From contig WPIO01000038.1 in assembly GCA_009760855.2 (NCBI GenBank), forward strand, positions 188,001 to 252,000: DNA of 64,000 bases. Direction: 5' to 3'. This document shows, piece after piece, positions 1 through 34,729 of the stretch. The stretch's first letter is position 1, and the number at the start of each line of letters is the position of its first letter. The DNA comes from Cristatella mucedo (Eukaryota > Bryozoa > Phylactolaemata > Cristatellidae). Both the position numbers and the translations under genes were made by a program. The notes under the pieces were generated by a model that saw only the letters and a list, made by a program, of their open reading frames with translations, searched no databases and had not been told where the DNA came from.

Positions 1-224
1 AAGTTTTTTCTATATATTTCTTTATTGATGTGGGGGGTGTGAAGTTAAGTGTCCTGCATATGTTGAGAGGTTTTTCATATTTGCAGTGACTGGTATTGAA
101 TCTGCTATTTGATGACGTAGCCATGCTTGGCTGATCTGCAGTGCAAAAAATTGACCTTGACTCTCACAGGTCATCAGAAGGTCAACACGACAGCTGCGGT
201 TACATCAAACGATAGCTTTTGTTA

Positions 225-345
225 CCCATGCTGCCACTAACCATGCTTGCATGCTGACCCTGTGCATGTCACCCCCAACCACGTTATTCTAGTTGCTTAT
301 CGAGCATGCTACCACTAAACATTCGATGCTGTCACTCATCTCAAA
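225..345 (+). mobile_element. LINE-A 3'-end fragment
   Basis: Matches the LINE-A 3' UTR seen at 40130-40230: CATGCTGCCACTAACCATG, then CTGACCCTGTGCATGTCACC and a CATTCGAT segment. Confidence 0.7.
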
Positions 346-970
346 ACTTTACACCAAGTAATAATGGCGACTATCTTCCATGTTGAACTCGACACCATTG
401 AGATTGAGAGTCTTCCATTGCGATTGCGTTTTCGAAGAGCACGTGCGAATGTATCACTTTATGAGGAAAACTTTGAGTGGCCTTATCCGGAGTCCTAAGC
501 ATAAAGACGGACAGGCTACCGGAAACTAGATGAATAGTTTTGGGTGCTCATGTGGACTGCTCATCCAGATCCACAGCGCATAGCGAAAGAAAATCGGTGT
601 CCGGGACAGGACGAGTAGCAAACTTTCTTTCTTTTTAGTGTGTTGAAACAGGCTTCCGGCTAGTGCTACTTCGGCATGGAGCTACGAGCTTGCCAAAATG
701 TATAAGAGTTAGAAAGAAAAAAAGGCGTACAGCAAATCTCATGCGGAACGGGAGACTAGCTAGCAGTCCAGCGATCAGCCGCAGACCGAGACCGAGGCTA
801 TGTACGGTTTCGGCCCGACTGGCTGCCGCGTTCTTCACTGTAGCAGCCGGACTAGCAACATGATCATTCGGCATCCCTGGCCGCCCAGGCCGGCCTGTCT
901 GAAGTTCGACTGGCTAGTGCTCCATCAGCTTGGAGCTATATGATTTCCAAAATTGATCAGAATAAACTAA
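346..970. other. No gene recognised
   Basis: Only short open frames on both strands with no recognisable motif. A pyrimidine-rich patch lies near 620-640. Confidence 0.4.
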
Positions 971-1138
971 GCCGTAATGGCTCACTAGGTAAGGTGGTTG
1001 CTTTTCACGACCTCGGCCCCGAGTTCGTGGGTTCAAATCCTGCGGTGGGCGATCTTTTATCGCCACTGCAAGCGGTGGTAATAGCCGTAAAGGCTCTTCT
1101 GTCGCTATAAAAAAGAGGCTGTTAAATCAGCTAGCATT
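971..1138 (+). mobile_element. SINE1 copy (tRNA-derived)
   Basis: tRNA-like head with an A-box-like CTCACTAGGTAAGG and B-box-like GGGTTCAAATCC, then the SINE1 body (CGCCACTGCAAGCGGTGG) and tail (AAGAGGCTGTTAAATCAGCT). Confidence 0.8.
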
Positions 1139-1289
1139 TTTTATAAACAGAGTTCAGAATCATAACAAGAGCGGAAACTGTTCGGAGTCCTAACAAAACT
1201 CTTCGAAGTCGTGACAAAAGCGGCCATGACTACACCAAGCATCTCTGCCGAGTACCCTCAGCATATGTGTGTATAAAAAGCAACGGTTG

Positions 1290-1385
1290 CAGCCCTGCTA
1301 ACCATACGATTATGCTTCCTTTACGGCATATGTAAAGTGCCTAAAGAGATTGATAGAAAGAGAATTATTTATCTGAGGACGATAT
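1290..1385 (+). mobile_element. Diverged LINE-A tail
   Basis: ACCATACGATTATGCTTCC followed by TGTAAAGTGCCTAAAGAG resembles the LINE-A 3' end, but the (ATT)n tract is lost. Confidence 0.45.
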
Positions 1386-1604
1386 ACCAATGTATTTGCA
1401 TTACTATTAGGAAAAACTTTAGCGGACAGTTGAAACAACAATAAGAGTGAAATAGCAAGTATTTAGATTCGCTAAGAAGCTTTTGGCGATAATTTTTTCG
1501 AGCCATAAAAGTCTTTGACCCTGTAGGATGCCTCTCGGGGTCAAGGTTAGTCCTCCCTGTGCCGAAATTCTGTCTGTGCCCTTGTCAATAAGAGCTGTGG
1601 GCGA

Positions 1605-1777
1605 ACGCATGGGATGGGCCATGATAGTCCAGGAGATAAGGTGCTCGCTCATCACGACCGAGGTCGTCGACTCAATTCCTGCAGAGGGCGATCGTGTATT
1701 GCCAATTGCAAGCTGTGGTGACAGCCGTTAAGGTCCTTCTGCTGCTATACATACGAGGCTGTTGAATCGGCTAATGA
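1605..1777 (+). mobile_element. Diverged SINE1 copy
   Basis: Shares the SINE1 layout: tRNA-like head, GAGGGCGATC, CAAGCTGTGGTGACAGCCG and a tail ACGAGGCTGTTGAATCGGCT. Confidence 0.65.
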
Positions 1778-2064
1778 TCATCATCTGGTTCGGCAATGTG
1801 GTCTGCTCGTTGCTGCCACCTATCGGAAGGACGCAGAGTAAGCGTTTTTTTAAGGAAAGCTGCTCTGATAGTACAACGCTGAATGTAAGGCCAGATTTAC
1901 AGGGTACGGTTCCTCTCATTCTCGCTGTGGTCTTGCTTCTGCTACGAACGAACTGTAGCAGCTTCTAAATTCAAGTTCCATGCCACAAAGCGAACGCAAA
2001 AATGTACTAATAGTTACAGACGTGTGACAACTACTACTTGTGATGCTGGCGCCTCGAAAGACGC

Positions 2065-2155
2065 CTGCCTTTATAGCAAATGCAAGACGTCTAGACAGAG
2101 ATTAACTTTTCTGAGAGCGCTGTCCACATGCATTATTATTATTATTATTAAAAAT
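2065..2155 (+). mobile_element. LINE-A tail fragment with (ATT)n
   Basis: AGACAGAGATTAACTTTTCT then GAGAGCGCTG and an ATT run, the LINE-A terminal hairpin and tail in diverged form. Confidence 0.6.
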
Positions 2156-2779
2156 GAGTCGCATAAGCTTTGCCGACACACGCAAGCATGCGAACGGTAT
2201 CAAGACTGGGCTGCAATCAGGAAAGCCCGTATCTTAATACATAATAATAATATAATATAATAATATATAAATATAACATATAATATATATAATAAAATGT
2301 ATATAATAATATAATAATAATAATAGCTTAATACAAAAAAGTCCATATCCATAGAGAGTAGAGCAGTCTATTCGACAGGCGCAGAGTGGCGCGCGTATAC
2401 AGCACCAGCTCTAGCGTACAGCTTATTAGTTCGAAGCCCAGATTAAAACTGAATTACCACGACTACAGACGGTCTAATTCGTGCGGTATAATCCAGAGAT
2501 TACGAGATAATTTTTTCCAAGCGCTTATAATATGAGAACCGCTAACAATCTCAAACTGTCATAATCTAACCGACTTTTTATGCGCACGTTTCACTTTCAA
2601 GTCTTGGAGAACACGTCGCCAAGACTGGAAGGCGGTCCAAGAGCAGCCGTAATGGCTCGAAATCAGCGAATCGAAATGGCCTTTCCGAAGTCGCATTTCC
2701 TCCGACCGCTGTTAGAAGGACGTGAAGCGAAAGGCAAGCTGGCTGTGTAAACTTCCTGCGAGCAGGACGACAAAAGCGT
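2156..2779. other. AT-rich repeat (2236-2335) and unassigned sequence
   Basis: Imperfect ATA/TAATA low-complexity DNA at about 2236-2335, then sequence without a recognisable gene. A minus-strand open frame over 2578-2865 has no recognisable domain. Confidence 0.4.
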
Positions 2780-3283
2780 GACCGGAGCAAGATTGCGAAG
2801 AAGCTTTCTCGAGCGAAGCTGCCGGCTTCTGGCACTGACTCAATGGCGGCACTCCCGATCGCCAAGATGGCGACGCTCGGCCAGTAATGCGCCGGCGACC
2901 GTCTTCGTTGCTGCGCGGTCGCAGGACGAGCGCTTGGGCTTTAGCTTCGCGCGCTCGAGCTCAGCACGACCAAGTGCAGTCTCGGCGATTCGGCGGACCG
3001 GACGGAACCGACGGGCTGAGGTCACGACGCACAGGACATTTTAACGACCATTATATCTATGGGCAACTGTATGGGCCAGAGAGTCGGTCGCCGTTGCTAT
3101 TTCCGGATTACATCCGGTTTTACTTTCTTTTTGCAAGTAGTGGGTACAGCACGAGCTAAAATCCATGCACATGCATTTTTAGTTTTACATAGTTTTTGAG
3201 TTAGCGTCACTGTGCACTACAGGTTTGAGCTGCTCCTGCACACAACGACCGTGGCATTCAGGCAATACGTCTTTACAACAAAC
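2780..3283 (+). promoter_or_regulatory. CpG-rich promoter/5' UTR region of ubiquilin
   Basis: GC- and CpG-dense compared with the AT-richer sequence on both sides, directly upstream of the ubiquilin ATG. It contains CCAAGATGGCGAC at 2862-2874, which fits the YY1-type AAGATGGCG motif. There is no convincing TATA box. The transcription start cannot be placed. Confidence 0.55.
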
Positions 3284-26763
<23,480 letters not shown>

Positions 26764-27315
26764 ATTGGCTTGTGTCAGAGGCATGTCGTGCTGGGCTCGA
26801 CCACTAGCAGACTGCAAACATTGACCCGTGACCGAGCTCACGTGTGTGGCATCTAGATTTGTCTAACTACTGGATACCCCCCCTAAAGATGGCCCCAAAA
26901 TTTGAGTTGCACGGCAATGCTATGCAAGCTCAGTAATGCTGATGGCTGCTGCTGCTGTTTTCCTGAAAGCAGGAAACCCGTGAAGCCTTGCCGTCTCGCT
27001 GGATCGCCTTTTGCTAGCCACGAATGAGTATGCACCTCGCGGTGCATTGCAATGGTTGTGGAACATGCATACCCACCTGGATGGCTGCCCGTTTTGCTCA
27101 CGGAGGCTTTGGTCGATACACGGATGCTGCTACTGAATGGAGCTTCATCACCGAGGCTTGGTTTTTACAAGCCTGTTGCTGGCAGTCAGTTGAACTCGGG
27201 TTTGGCACCGGATGCTGGTGGTCTTTAGCTTTAATTATTGCTCTATCGCTAGCAAGCATTTTAGGTCCTCTTTATTCATGAACCTGTGTGAGGCGGCCAC
27301 CGCTGATCCTGTACC

Positions 27316-27321
27316 AATAAA
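27316..27321 (+). promoter_or_regulatory. Candidate polyadenylation signal of ubiquilin
   Basis: First AATAAA after the ubiquilin stop codon, about 550 bp downstream, implying a 3' UTR of roughly 570 nt. Inferred from the hexamer only. Confidence 0.5.
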
Positions 27322-27339
27322 TTAAGTCAAGACAATGCA

Positions 27340-28784
27340 TGCTGCCGGAAGAAACTGCATTAATGTTACGTTGATATTTTCTGCAGCTCATCGTGTTTCT
27401 TACTCTTGTGTTCAGTTTCCAACGTCCACCGATCAGTTCAACATTCTCGTAAGAGCCCCACATTGACGTTTTTTTGCATATGACCTCCATCATAAAGAGT
27501 AGGCAGCAGCAGGTTTACTTAGTTTTGCCCCTGGTTTCGTGCGAGTTGGATGGTGGCATGGATTGACTGAGCTAATCAGATCGGCTGGCTTCATTTGGCC
27601 AGACTCCCCATCGTATGTGTATAGGGAAATGATGTCCATAGCTATAAAAATGCGATATCGTGATCCAGCTCGTAAAAACTCAATAAGCTTTTTCGTACAG
27701 ATAATAGCGCCAGCACTTGAGCAGTATACTAGTAATAGCACATGGGGCTGGCACCCGTCGCGGTGAGGAGAGACACGTGAGGTGCTCTCGCTAGATCGCT
27801 GCTGTTCGCCATGCTCAGATTACCTGTATTGCCTGTACTCATATGTGTCCACCTGTCACAGCTACTAAACTCGCATCCAATGTGTTGGAGTCTCGCAGGC
27901 ATCTCGAATCATCTTAGACAACGTCGTTTACTCTCCTGCAGTCCATCCTTCCCGTGCTGCTACTTTCATGTTACTGAGGGGCGGCAGTAATGCCCCCACC
28001 CCTGTAAGATTTATCGCCATCGCAGCAAATGTGTTGATATTTCTCAAATACTACGGGAACGATCGGCATGCAAATTGGCACAAACAGCGAGGGCAAAATC
28101 TATCTTTTGATTTAACCATAGCTGTCATGTTGACCTGAGGATCTGTAAAAGTCAAGGTCACTCTTGTCAGCTGACATTAGCCAAACATGATCTTATAAAT
28201 CCCACAGATTCAATACCAAGCACTGTCAAACTATGCCAAACCTCTCAAAAGGTGCACTTTTGTCCAAGCTGATTTTTGTCTAAAAAAACAAATGCTTTGA
28301 CAATATCAATGACAATATTTTAAAATATCAGTAATCAGCGAAAGTTGATAACATTGATTCAAGGACAGTGGCGCTATGGACATACAACCAAACTGAAGAG
28401 ACATCAATGTGCAACTAGTCGACCAGAGCATATATTCCACATTTGAAGTCGATGTGGCCATAATTGGCCAAGCTGTAGAATTTTAAAGGGCAAAGCCTAG
28501 CGGTGAGCCGTTTCGAAAAGAGCTTTCTGTATAGCTTTAGAAGATAGTCGTTTGTCACAATGCCCGGCATCTCACTCTCTCCTCATCCCCGTTCCTATCT
28601 TACGACACTCATTACTTCGATCTCTCACCTGCGTCGTCTTTCCTACAAACTGTTTCTAAAGTCGGAATGAGGCGCTCCTCAACCGATCCCTTAGGGACGC
28701 CTAGATCACAGGACGACGAGGCAGACGACCTCCACTCGAAGCAGCCTGGAAACGACCAGACCGATAAGACATTCTGCTTCGCTC
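27340..28784 (+). other. Intergenic, nothing recognised
   Basis: About 1.4 kb after the ubiquilin poly(A) site with only short open frames on both strands and no motif I can identify. Confidence 0.4.
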
Positions 28785-28826
28785 TTTATGACTTTATGGA
28801 GTTACAGACGGAGATACATTACATTC
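28785..28826 (+). mobile_element. Solo LINE-B tail
   Basis: TTTATGACTTTATGGAGTTAC then GGAGATACATTACATT, the last ~40 bp of LINE-B. Confidence 0.65.
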
Positions 28827-28854
28827 GCTCTTTTCTCTGATCGTGGTACTTCTG

Positions 28855-29100
28855 ACCCGGGCTTTAAACGATGCTGCGAAAATGTCTGCCGACGTAGGCT
28901 GGCAGGGCTCAGCGCTGAAACGTTGGTCCAGGTCGTCCCACACACGCTCGATTGGATTCACGTTTGGTAATTAACGTGGCGGTCAGACGGACGAGCTGCA
29001 CGTCGAGTTTTTCTGTCCATAATGCCTGTCACATGTTGCAGCTCGCCCACTCCTTTAGCGGCAAAGTTGCCCCAACCTACGCCGACTTGCCGCCAAAAAT
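28855..29100 (-). mobile_element. Tc1/mariner-like transposase relic, minus strand
   Basis: On the minus strand, about 29072-29013 reads GNFAAKGVGELQHVTGIMD, like the Tc1 block after VWG. About 28966-28928 reads PNVNPIERVWDDL, the conserved block with the catalytic acidic residue. The region between them is deleted, so only these two blocks survive in different frames. Confidence 0.78.
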
Positions 29101-29387
29101 AATAGTAGGGCGAAGACACAGGCTGGTGCTCATCAATTAAATCTAATTAAATTAACCTAATTAAATCAAATAAACCTGTCAAGTGGTTGCCGATGTTCTG
29201 TTTGGATATTGCTACTGAGCAATCAACAATAATTAAAAGAGTTAACTATGGTTAAAAGATTTCGTGCTCGACATCATCTTTCAGACAGACGGGTATATTC
29301 TGACCTGTTTGGTCTAGCCTATTTTACATCCCGGTTATAAAGTGGCCTAGGCCGTTTTATTCCCGGGTATACTCTGAAGGGTTGTAG

Positions 29388-29462
29388 GAATTCCCCCCCT
29401 GGACGTTTCCCCCCCCCGACATTTCCCCTCTGGTGGACCCTAGGACATTTCTCCCCGCCCCC
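29388..29462. repeat. C-rich block, inverted relative to 30090-30250
   Basis: CCCCC runs separated by GACATTTC/GACGTTTC. Its reverse complement matches the G-rich array (AAATGTCGGGGGGGGGAA). Confidence 0.7.
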
Positions 29463-29495
29463 TATGTTAATGAATGTATAACTACGAATACAGAT

Positions 29496-29496
29496 G

Positions 29497-29555
<59 letters not shown>
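29496..29555. repeat. (TA)n microsatellite
   Basis: About 60 bp of TA with one C interruption. Confidence 0.95.
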
Positions 29556-29558
<3 letters not shown>

Positions 29559-29914
29559 TAAATGAAGTTCACGCTCTATTAAAATAAAATCAACTCAGTA
29601 TAATTAGAAGAATGGATGGATTGGAAGGATGGTTTCTATTGGAACGAGTGGCAGCGGCGCTTGCGGCGGCGGCGTCAGTGAGCTATACAGTTCGGTCCCG
29701 CGGGAGTTCGGTCCCGCTCGACACCACCAGGCACGTGTTCGTACCCGTCAAAGCGCGCGCTACGGCGTGCCGCGCGTTCCTGCAAATGAGCTCGAAGCCT
29801 CGGAGGTCTACTGAGTATAACTCGATCTCAAGAGATCTCGTTACGCCCTAGTACGCACTAATTAAAGCGCGGAATGGGAGCAAGGGTAGATTTAGACGGT
29901 CGAGGCACAGCCCG
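29556..29914. other. CpG-rich segment, no recognised gene
   Basis: A plus-strand open frame (29612-29851) in GC-rich DNA has no recognisable domain. Contains two nearby GTTCGGTCCCGC repeats (29690-29720). Confidence 0.4.
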
Positions 29915-30085
29915 CCCTAAACTCTAAATCCTAAGCCCTAATACCCTAAACACTAAACCCTAAAACCTAAACCCTAAAAACCCTAAACCCTAAGCCCTAA
30001 AACCCCTAAACCCCTAACCCCCTAAACCCTTAAACCCTAAATACTAAACCCTAAACACTAAACCCTAAAATCCTAAACCATACAC
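29915..30085. repeat. Degenerate telomere-like array (CCCTAAA)n
   Basis: More than 20 imperfect units of CCCTAAA/CCCTAA on the plus strand, with variants such as CACTAAA and CCCCTAAC. Interstitial, since sequence continues on both sides. Confidence 0.88.
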
Positions 30086-30250
30086 CGGGGGATGTTCTAC
30101 CTCAAGGGAGGAAATGTCGGGGGGGGGGAATGTTGGGGGGGGGAATGTCGGGGGGGGGGAATGGCGGGGGGGGGGAATGGCGGGGGGGGGGAATGGCGGG
30201 GGGGGGAATGGCGGGGGGGGGGGGGGAATTTCCGGGGGGGGATGTCCGTA
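30086..30250. repeat. G-rich minisatellite (G8-12 AATGGC/AATGTC)
   Basis: At least seven runs of 7-12 G separated by GAATGTC, GAATGTT or GAATGGC. Strong G-quadruplex potential on the plus strand. Confidence 0.93.
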
Positions 30251-30830
30251 CCCCCTCTAAGAGCAAGGGGTTGACTCTGGCCTTTTATACCAGCTGCAAG
30301 GGTAGAACACAGAGCCGCTGGCTTCACAAGCGCGGCTGTACATCAAGAAGTATCAGGACAAGGCTGCATGCGACTCAAACCCGTTTTTAAGCTGAGATAT
30401 TCATAAGAAATGCGCTTTGCGAATCGGGCGAGTTAATGGATTCGCCGCTCCGAAAACACGATGGCTAATCGCTAAGCGACAGCTTCAGCGCTAGAAAGGC
30501 GTCGTTCTTAATCTAGTTTTACCTTTGGCGAAGAGCGAATTATTACGAGCAGTTCTCCATCTATTTTTGAGAAGCACCATACGAAGACCGCAATCAGAGC
30601 AGTTCACTCTCGCCAGCACCGCTCCGAATCGGCCGAGCTTCTTGCGACCGACGGCGATCGACCGCAGATCTTAATGGGGGGGGGGCGTTCGCGCGAGAGC
30701 GGAACGCTTCCCCATAAATTGGTGCTTCGACTGTAACTCGTACTCTTAGAGGGTATCAAATGGGTATCGGTGGCGGCAGGTTATATATTACAATTACAAT
30801 ATAATATATTACAATATATTATATAATGTA

Positions 30831-30862
<32 letters not shown>

Positions 30863-31454
30863 TATTAAAATACAATATATTACAAGATATTACATATATA
30901 CACATATATTACAACTTTTCAGTGCACCCAGTACTAGACGCGAGCAGGATTGTGATTTCGACGTAGCGTTTCACACTTCGCTATAAAGGTCTCTCAGTTG
31001 CGGCCGCTCCGGTGAAAGAAAACTTGGTGCGCGAGCGTCGAAAGCTCAAGCTCCAATCGCTACGCATTTTTCGGGGAGCGTTCCGGAGCCGTCTGTCTGT
31101 GCGCTCTGCATTGTCTGCTCGAAAAGTCTGCAGATAGTCGCAGTCTTCCTTACCGATTAGTCTGAACGTGGAAGTCAAGCCGAGGAGCATTTTTACTTAA
31201 AAATCAATTTAAAGCGTTACCTTTAGCGTCTGCTCACTTCTCATAGCGCATGCTAGTTTTCTTTTGCAAAACACTTCGCTTTCTGTAAGCACAAAAGCAC
31301 CGCGCTGGTCCTTCCACTGGTGGTTCCAAGAGAGCCGCCAGCTCGCGACCGCTCGGAAAAAACTCGTTCGGGAAAAATGCTTTCAGAAGATCGCCAAATC
31401 AATCATAGCAAAGGTCAAATCTAGCTTCTATAAAAAAAATATTGCTAATTCACA
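30251..31454. other. Intergenic with AT-rich tract (30780-30912)
   Basis: A simple ATA/TAATA tract lies at about 30780-30912 with an (AAT)n core at 30830-30860. The rest holds no recognised gene. A minus-strand open frame at 30981-31190 has no recognisable domain. Confidence 0.45.
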
Positions 31455-32315
31455 GTTATAATCCGAAAAGGCTTATGTATACCATCAACCACCTACCTCC
31501 TTAACCGTTCCCAAGTTAGCTCCTTACCTAGGGATCCTTGGGGCTGATCTAGCTGATCGCTTCACTAGCTTCTTTGTCAGCTAGATAGACCATTCCTAAG
31601 GTATCAGCGTCCCCACTGGACTCCCGTCTCTCACTAACAACCCCGAAGGATTCCTATCCCTCAATTCCGTGCAGTATCTCAATGTCTGCATTCAAGTACG
31701 CCACGAGATACCTCGTTTTAAAATTCATATCACAATCAAAGAAGAATACTAGTCCTCTTGACCCCATTCCCGCTGTCCGGCTTCTACGATGCATAGATCA
31801 GCTGTTGCCATGCATAACTGAACAAAAATATGCCATCAGCCTCTGGACACGTCTCAGCCCCTTTAAAAATGCTATTGTTAGACCGCTAATTAAGAAAGCA
31901 AAACTAGACCAGGAGAACTTGATCAACTTCTGCCAGTCTCCTTTCTACCATTCCTATGAAAGGCGCTGGAACGAGTTGTGGCAGACTAGCTGACCTCTTA
32001 TATTGAAACTTCAAACGTACCAAGTAAGTTTGAGTCTAGTTTTAGAGCTAATCACTCCAAAGAGTCGTTTATTCGGGTGTATATTGACCTTATCGGGAAT
32101 ACAGACGTCGTTAAAGTTTCTATACTTGTTTTGCTTGATCTTTCGGCGCGTTCAATACTACTAATCGCCCAGTTCTTCTCGAGCGCCTCTCATTTCGCCT
32201 GGACATTAATGGCACTGCACTACAATGGTACAGGTTCTTCCTCTCAAGGGGACTTTAGAGTATTAATGTGAACGGACAAAGATTATCTAAGGAACCTGAA
32301 GTTCGACTCACCAGC
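31455..32315 (+). mobile_element. LINE-A relic, RT N-terminal half
   Basis: Follows the order of the intact copy at 38333: AACCGTTCCCAAGTTAGCTC, a diverged form of SKKTTSPLDPFP, then LVLLDLSA and a stretch ending near the NGQRSS region. Many stops. Confidence 0.72.
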
Positions 32316-33005
32316 ACACACGCGACGACAAGCAAACAAACACCATAGCGGGTTCTATGAGACGTTTATTTACGCGGAAATATTCTTCACTGATTCACTC
32401 GCTGCGGGCCACCACACGACCGCTCCGATCGGCGTCCCCAGCGCAACTTCATTGGCTGCTGTCACTGCTTGCTTTGGGTCCACTCGCCCCTGCCTCCCTT
32501 CCGAGAACTGGCCAAGAACTTTCCAAGAATACCCCGGCCCATCCAGGGCTGGCTTGGCCACGTCAAAGGCGGGCTAAGCCACATCAAAGGCGGACCATGG
32601 TCATGAGTCCGCCGCATGCCATCCTCCAAAAATACCATGAAACAGCAAGCAAAGCAGAAAGCACCGACAAAAGGGCAGAGCTTTTCCTGCTCTCCTGCAG
32701 CAAGATAGCGGGACTACATAAAAAAATGACAGCAAACCAAGCAGCTTACTGTAGAAGCCAACAACGCAGCATGGCAACGCAGCAGACTGTGCAAAAGCAC
32801 AACAAAGAAAAAGTATTAACGCCCATTCGCATAGGCAGGAAGGCCCGTCGCTCACCACTCTCGCAGCCGCTCGGAAGAGGCGCTGGAGCCTTGGCAACCA
32901 GCTTGGCAACCAACCTTGGCCTTTGCAACCAGCCGGCTGCCTATAAACCACCAGCCTTTTTGTACAGATGAGGCATCGCTAGCAGCCACTCCCCATAGCG
33001 AGGGG
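32316..33005. other. Unidentified ~700-bp segment between two LINE-A pieces
   Basis: Not LINE-A. It has TTTATT at 32365-32370 (AATAAA on the minus strand) and a plus-strand open frame over 32357-32971 with no recognised domain. Whether it is a separate insertion, such as a solo LTR, cannot be settled from one copy. Confidence 0.45.
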
Positions 33006-33009
33006 TTAG

Positions 33010-34262
33010 GTCCGTACTTCTTCCCTCAGGTCCTATCTCAGAGGGAGACTCCACAGTATTGATGCGAACGGACGTAGATCATCTGAGGAGCCACTGACGT
33101 ACGGTGTGCCTCAGGGATCCGTGATTCGTTTGCTTCTTTTCTCAATTCATGCTCTCCCTTTTGCCGATGTGATCGCCAAGCGAAATCTAGGCTTTCAATT
33201 CCACGCAGATGACACTCAGTTGTACCTTTGCTTTTATCCTTCTCCGTCCTCCAGCACGTCGAATTCTCTACACACCCTTGCTGCATTTATTGCTGACACC
33301 TGAACATGGATGTCAGCAAAAAACTTTCTCAAACTCAATGACGATAAAACCAACCAACTAGTTATGGACAAATTAAGTGTGCTGGTTTGGCCCAGTGGTT
33401 AGGATGCTCGCCCCGACCACGATTGGTACGAGGTCGTAGGCTCCAGCCCCGTGGCATGTATGAAGCGCCTGAATAGAGATTAAGTTCTCTTAGGGTGCCA
33501 TACAAATGAATTATATTAAAAAAAATATTACGTATACGAAATTGAAAAACTTAACTCTAAAATCGGCTCTGCCAGCATATCTCCTGTAGCATTTGCACAA
33601 AATCTAGGTGTCCAGTTCCAAAATGACCTTTCACTAGACGACCACATCTGCTTATCAGTCAAATCAGCCTACTTTCATCTATTAAGTATTGCTGCTATTC
33701 GGGCTTGCTAGGACATGGATACTACATCTCTACTCGTCCATGTATAAGACATCCATCTCGACTTGTTTAAATCACTACTTGCCGGTCTACGGGCATGTGC
33801 AATCAGGCGCTTACAGTTAGTGCAAAACTCAGCAGCTTGGCTTGTCTATAGTGAGCTTCGCCATATCCAATCACTTCTCACCGACCCGCACTGGCTCCCA
33901 GTCAAGCAACGCATCAACTTCAATGTTTTGTCACTCACCTTTTGGTCCTTTCGTTCTCTGGCTCTAGCCTATCCATCAGAACTACTCCCCTACCAGGCTA
34001 GGCATCGTACTGTCTGCTTTTCTTAATCAAGTCGTTTAGCTGCACCTCTTGGGAACCTGAAATCCTTTGGAGACCTCGGCCTTTAGTTTGCATGCCCCGA
34101 AAGCCTCGAGCTGACTTTCGACTTGCGTCACGACATCACTGACTTGACGATAGTTAAAACAAAGCTTCAGAGCGCACCTGTTTATTTAGCATTTAGTAGG
34201 TTCTAGTAATTTGTCCTTGGTGTGCTTGTGGGTGCTGACGCTGTCCATGCTGCCACTAACCG
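33010..34262 (+). mobile_element. LINE-A relic, RT C-terminal half, with SINE2 inside
   Basis: Starts with CAGGTCCTATCTCAGAGGG and continues through YGVPQGS-like, FHADDTQLYLCF (YADD diverged to HADD), NDDKT, then after a SINE2 (33378-33525) the C-terminal region (LQLVQNSAAWLVYSELRH) and the 3' UTR. Frameshifted. Confidence 0.78.
33378..33525 (+). mobile_element. SINE2 copy inserted in LINE-A
   Basis: tRNA-like head (GGCCCAGTGGTTAGGATGCT, an A-box match; GTAGGCTCCAGCCCC, a B-box-like match), then GAAGCGCCTGAATAGAGATT and GTTCTCTTAGGGTGCC, which match the LINE-A terminal hairpin. Interrupts LINE-A after NDDKT. Confidence 0.8.
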
Positions 34263-34277
34263 TATTCAAAAGTTAAA

Positions 34278-34440
34278 GGTCGGGTGATTCAACAGCCTCA
34301 TTTGTTTAGCGGCGGAAAAGCCTAGCGGCTCTCAACGCTGCTTTCAGTGGGGCAACAAAGGATCGCCACTGCAGGACTCGAGCCTACGACTTGGGTGTCG
34401 AAGAACGAGCACCTTACCCCTGGGCTAAGAGCCAGGTCCT
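34278..34440 (-). mobile_element. SINE1-related copy, minus strand
   Basis: Reversed tail GTGATTCAACAGCCTCATTT, body CGCCACTGCAGG, reversed B box GGACTCGAGCC and head ACCTTACCCCTGGGCTAAG. Confidence 0.72.
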
Positions 34441-34479
34441 ACGCGGCGATACTGAGCATGTCACCTCGAACCGCGTTTG

Positions 34480-34642
34480 TATCCTCGTTGAAATTGTGCA
34501 TGCTGCCGCTAACCATTCGATCATGCTTCCTTCCTAACAGCAAATATAAAGTGCTTAGAAAAAGATAAGTTACCTGAGGGCGCTATGCAAATATATAACA
34601 ACAATAATAATAATAACTGCTGTTACTATTATTATTATTATT
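34480..34642 (+). mobile_element. LINE-A tail with (AAT)n/(ATT)n
   Basis: CCATTCGATCATGCTTCC, AAATATAAAGTGCTTAGAAA, CCTGAGGGCGCTATGC, then AAT and ATT runs. Confidence 0.7.
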
Positions 34643-34729
34643 CTTATTGTGGTTCTTTAAAGCAACAGTTAGCATGAGCTATAAGGAGTGTCGAAACACC
34701 CCGACATTAGTGGCTTGTTTCCGGCCGAG

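Noticed and set aside
2578-2865. Minus-strand open frame as the first exon of a gene divergent from ubiquilin
   Set aside because: It lies in CpG-rich promoter DNA, has no recognised domain and no convincing donor; not enough to call.
29915-30085. True chromosome end
   Set aside because: The array is short, degenerate and followed by more than 30 kb containing a complete gene.
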